A stretch of 64,000 bases of DNA from Onchocerca lupi (Eukaryota > Nematoda > Chromadorea > Rhabditida > Onchocercidae), in assembly GCA_028564675.1 (NCBI GenBank), contig JAOVVO010000108.1, positions 94,861 through 158,860 of the forward strand, in the 5' to 3' direction. Made by a program: the position numbers and the translations under genes. The notes beneath the pieces are model-generated. The model was not told the origin of the DNA, made no database searches, and was given only the letters and a program-made list of their open reading frames with translations. Below are positions 62,090 to 64,000 of the stretch, in pieces. Numbering within the stretch: position 1 is the stretch's first letter; the number at the start of each line of letters is the position of its first letter.

Positions 62090-64000
62090 ATAATAGAGGA
62101 AGAATAGAGAAGGAAAAATTCAATGAATTCAAATTGATGAATTCAGAAGGAAGGCGGAAATATGAAGTAGTAAGTGGTACGTCATCCGCAAATTCAATAA
62201 ACAATAATTTCTTCATGAGAAGTGATTTCGTATGAGTTAAGTTAATCTCTTTCCTCTTCATCTTTCAAAGAGAGAAAAAGAAAAAAAAGAAAAAAATGAG
62301 GAAAATCACTTCAATAATTCAAAAATACCGCAATAATATGAAAGAATATGTAAATTGAAACGAAAAAGTTGAATTAAAATGTGATTTAAAAGAAGAAAAA
62401 AGGATGTTTTCGTTTCATAAAGATAAGCTAAATTATTCTTAAGAAAATTATCCTTTCAAATACTGAAATTTCTTTTTCCGAAAACTTTTATAAATTGAAA
62501 TGTAATTTAAAAAAAAGAAAGAAAGAAGAAAAAAAGAATCTTTTTATAATCATTGATTGGATAATTAAAGGATAGATTTTGATTATAAAAAATGATAAGA
62601 AATGAATGAAATAAATTCAGTAATTATGAATAAAATGAAAATTTATCAAATGAACAATAAAATGGATAAAAGTTTTACAAAAGTCAATGATTTGAATAAT
62701 ATGAAATGTGCACTTTTTGTTTTTGTAAATTATGAATATTTTAGAGAAAAAAGAATTAAAAAAAAAGTATTGCAAAATTTTACATGGCTAAAAATTCATA
62801 AATTATCATATCTTTTCAATACATAATATAATTTTAAAGCCTATATAATTTACACAAATTTGTAGTGATAATTATACAGATTTGTAGCGTTAAATTATAC
62901 AAATTTGTCGCGGTAATAATTTAAAGAAATCATTAAAAATATATTTCTTCAAGTAAAAATTGGCAAATTTTTGAGATTAAATGAAATCTTAGTATGAATT
63001 ATTCTGATAATAATAAATGATTAGTTATAATATCCTGAAATGAAATTAAAATTTTTTTATTTCTTTTTTTCAACTTATTTTTTTTTTTGCAAAATTTCTT
63101 TAAAGTCCTCGAAAATTAAAAACTTTTTTTTTTTCTCAAATTTCCAATAACACCTTTGAAATAGTTTTATTTTCAAGAGAGAATTTCAAAAGTCGATAAG
63201 AAGAAAGGATACGAAAGAGTGCGTCAACAAAAAAGATCCCATCCTCCTCCTCTATAATTGACATTTCAATTTGTTTATAGCTTTTGTTTGCAAATTGCTT
63301 GCACACATCCCGCATGCATTTTGCATATTGCAGATTTTTCACGAAGAAATTCTTTTGGCGTTTAAAATGCAAAAATAAACAAATAGAATTGCAACCGAAA
63401 TATAATTAATTAATTGGATAAATAAAGATATCGAAAATGAAATAAGCAATATTGATTATTGAATTTTTACAGTAAATTTCTAAATCAATCGATTTATCAA
63501 ATTAATTATTGCTCATATATTAGCAGTAAATATTATCAGAGATTATAAGTAAAAATGAGCTTAAATTATAAGATTTAATAATTCAAAAATAAGATAGATT
63601 AAGGAATTTAAATCGATTTTTTTTTTTTTTTTCATTAATGATATCAAAAATAAAAATAATCATTAAAATTTTGTTTGCAAATATCAGCAAGAAATGTTTG
63701 AAAGAATGGAAAATGGCAAAAAAATAACAAATGTGAATTGGGAGGCTAAAAATTGCATCAACATTTATGCTTTCAAGTAATTAATTATTTCTTCAAAAAA
63801 AAACGAACACGGTCAGTTTTCGATATTTCTTACTTGTCAAAAATTTGTGAAAAAAAAAAAAGTACAAAAAAAAGTTTTTCAAATTTCGATATAATTTACG
63901 ACAAAAATTTTTCTTAACATTTTTCTCCTTTTTTTTGTTTTTTAGATAAATATAACTAAAGATTTATAGTTGGTAAATAAATATGTAAGCTATATATATA

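Larger units (their letters stand above)
56602..64000. other. plr-1: Upstream flank of the plr-1-like gene
   Basis: No supported gene. It contains the TA/CA-rich tract 56938-57228, a non-repetitive islet at 57085-57414, a T27 run at 57584-57610, a palindrome at 58363-58392, a 33-nt minisatellite at 58864-59016, (GA)11 at 59619-59640, a GC-rich islet near 59950-59992 and a hairpin at 62041-62089. The plr-1 promoter should lie in the first part of this region, but no core element stands out. Confidence 0.55.

Noticed and set aside
63136..63372. Minus-strand 78-codon open frame of fairly normal composition
   Set aside because: The start is not ATG, no splice sites or homology are evident, and it lies near the window edge.
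1..64000. CRISPR arrays, bacterial insertion sequences, rRNA or spliced-leader RNA genes
   Set aside because: No regularly spaced repeats, transposase frames, rRNA blocks or canonical nematode spliced-leader sequence were seen on either strand.

Overview
This window is a strongly AT-rich, intron-rich, repeat-poor stretch of animal nuclear DNA, most likely from a nematode. The evidence is introns ending in TTTCAG or TTTTAG, probable spliced-leader acceptors just upstream of several start codons, and nematode-like annexin, neuferricin and PLR-1 proteins. The large introns and long A/T homopolymers would suit a filarial or other spirurid worm, but the species is not identified. There is no prokaryotic gene organisation, rRNA, CRISPR array or intact transposon.

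Layout. 1-3501: non-coding, with a regulatory-looking block near 1500-2010. 3543-6991 (+): a six-exon annexin (319 aa) with three intact-looking calcium sites. 6992-15971: non-coding, with two diverged minisatellites and a folded GC-rich block with an (AAC)n tail. 15972-19085 (+): a second six-exon annexin (329 aa) with matching intron positions but nearly all calcium-site residues lost. 20351-21002 and 22988-24896 (-): two small single-pass membrane proteins (175 and 206 aa) of unknown function. They share a 66-residue N-terminal domain and one intron position, so they look like a second tandem duplicate pair. 24897-35912: 11 kb without a supported gene, holding a pre-miRNA-like hairpin. 35913-40251 (+): a nine-exon neuferricin (359 aa). 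42584-56601 (-): an eleven-exon RING ubiquitin ligase (657 aa) of the ZNRF3/RNF43/PLR-1 family, with an 8-kb first intron. 56602-64000: its upstream flank, with CA/TA repeats, a 33-nt minisatellite, a long palindrome and another hairpin.

All six gene models were assembled by hand from GT...AG junctions. Every exon joins in phase and every model ends in a stop codon. The genes do not form one pathway. Annexins act at membranes with calcium, neuferricin is a MAPR-type haem-binding protein, and PLR-1-type ligases remove Wnt receptors from the cell surface. The points most worth a second look are the calcium-blind annexin, the unrecognised membrane-protein pair, and several hairpins and palindromes that no gene explains. 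No previously undescribed multi-gene system was recognised.
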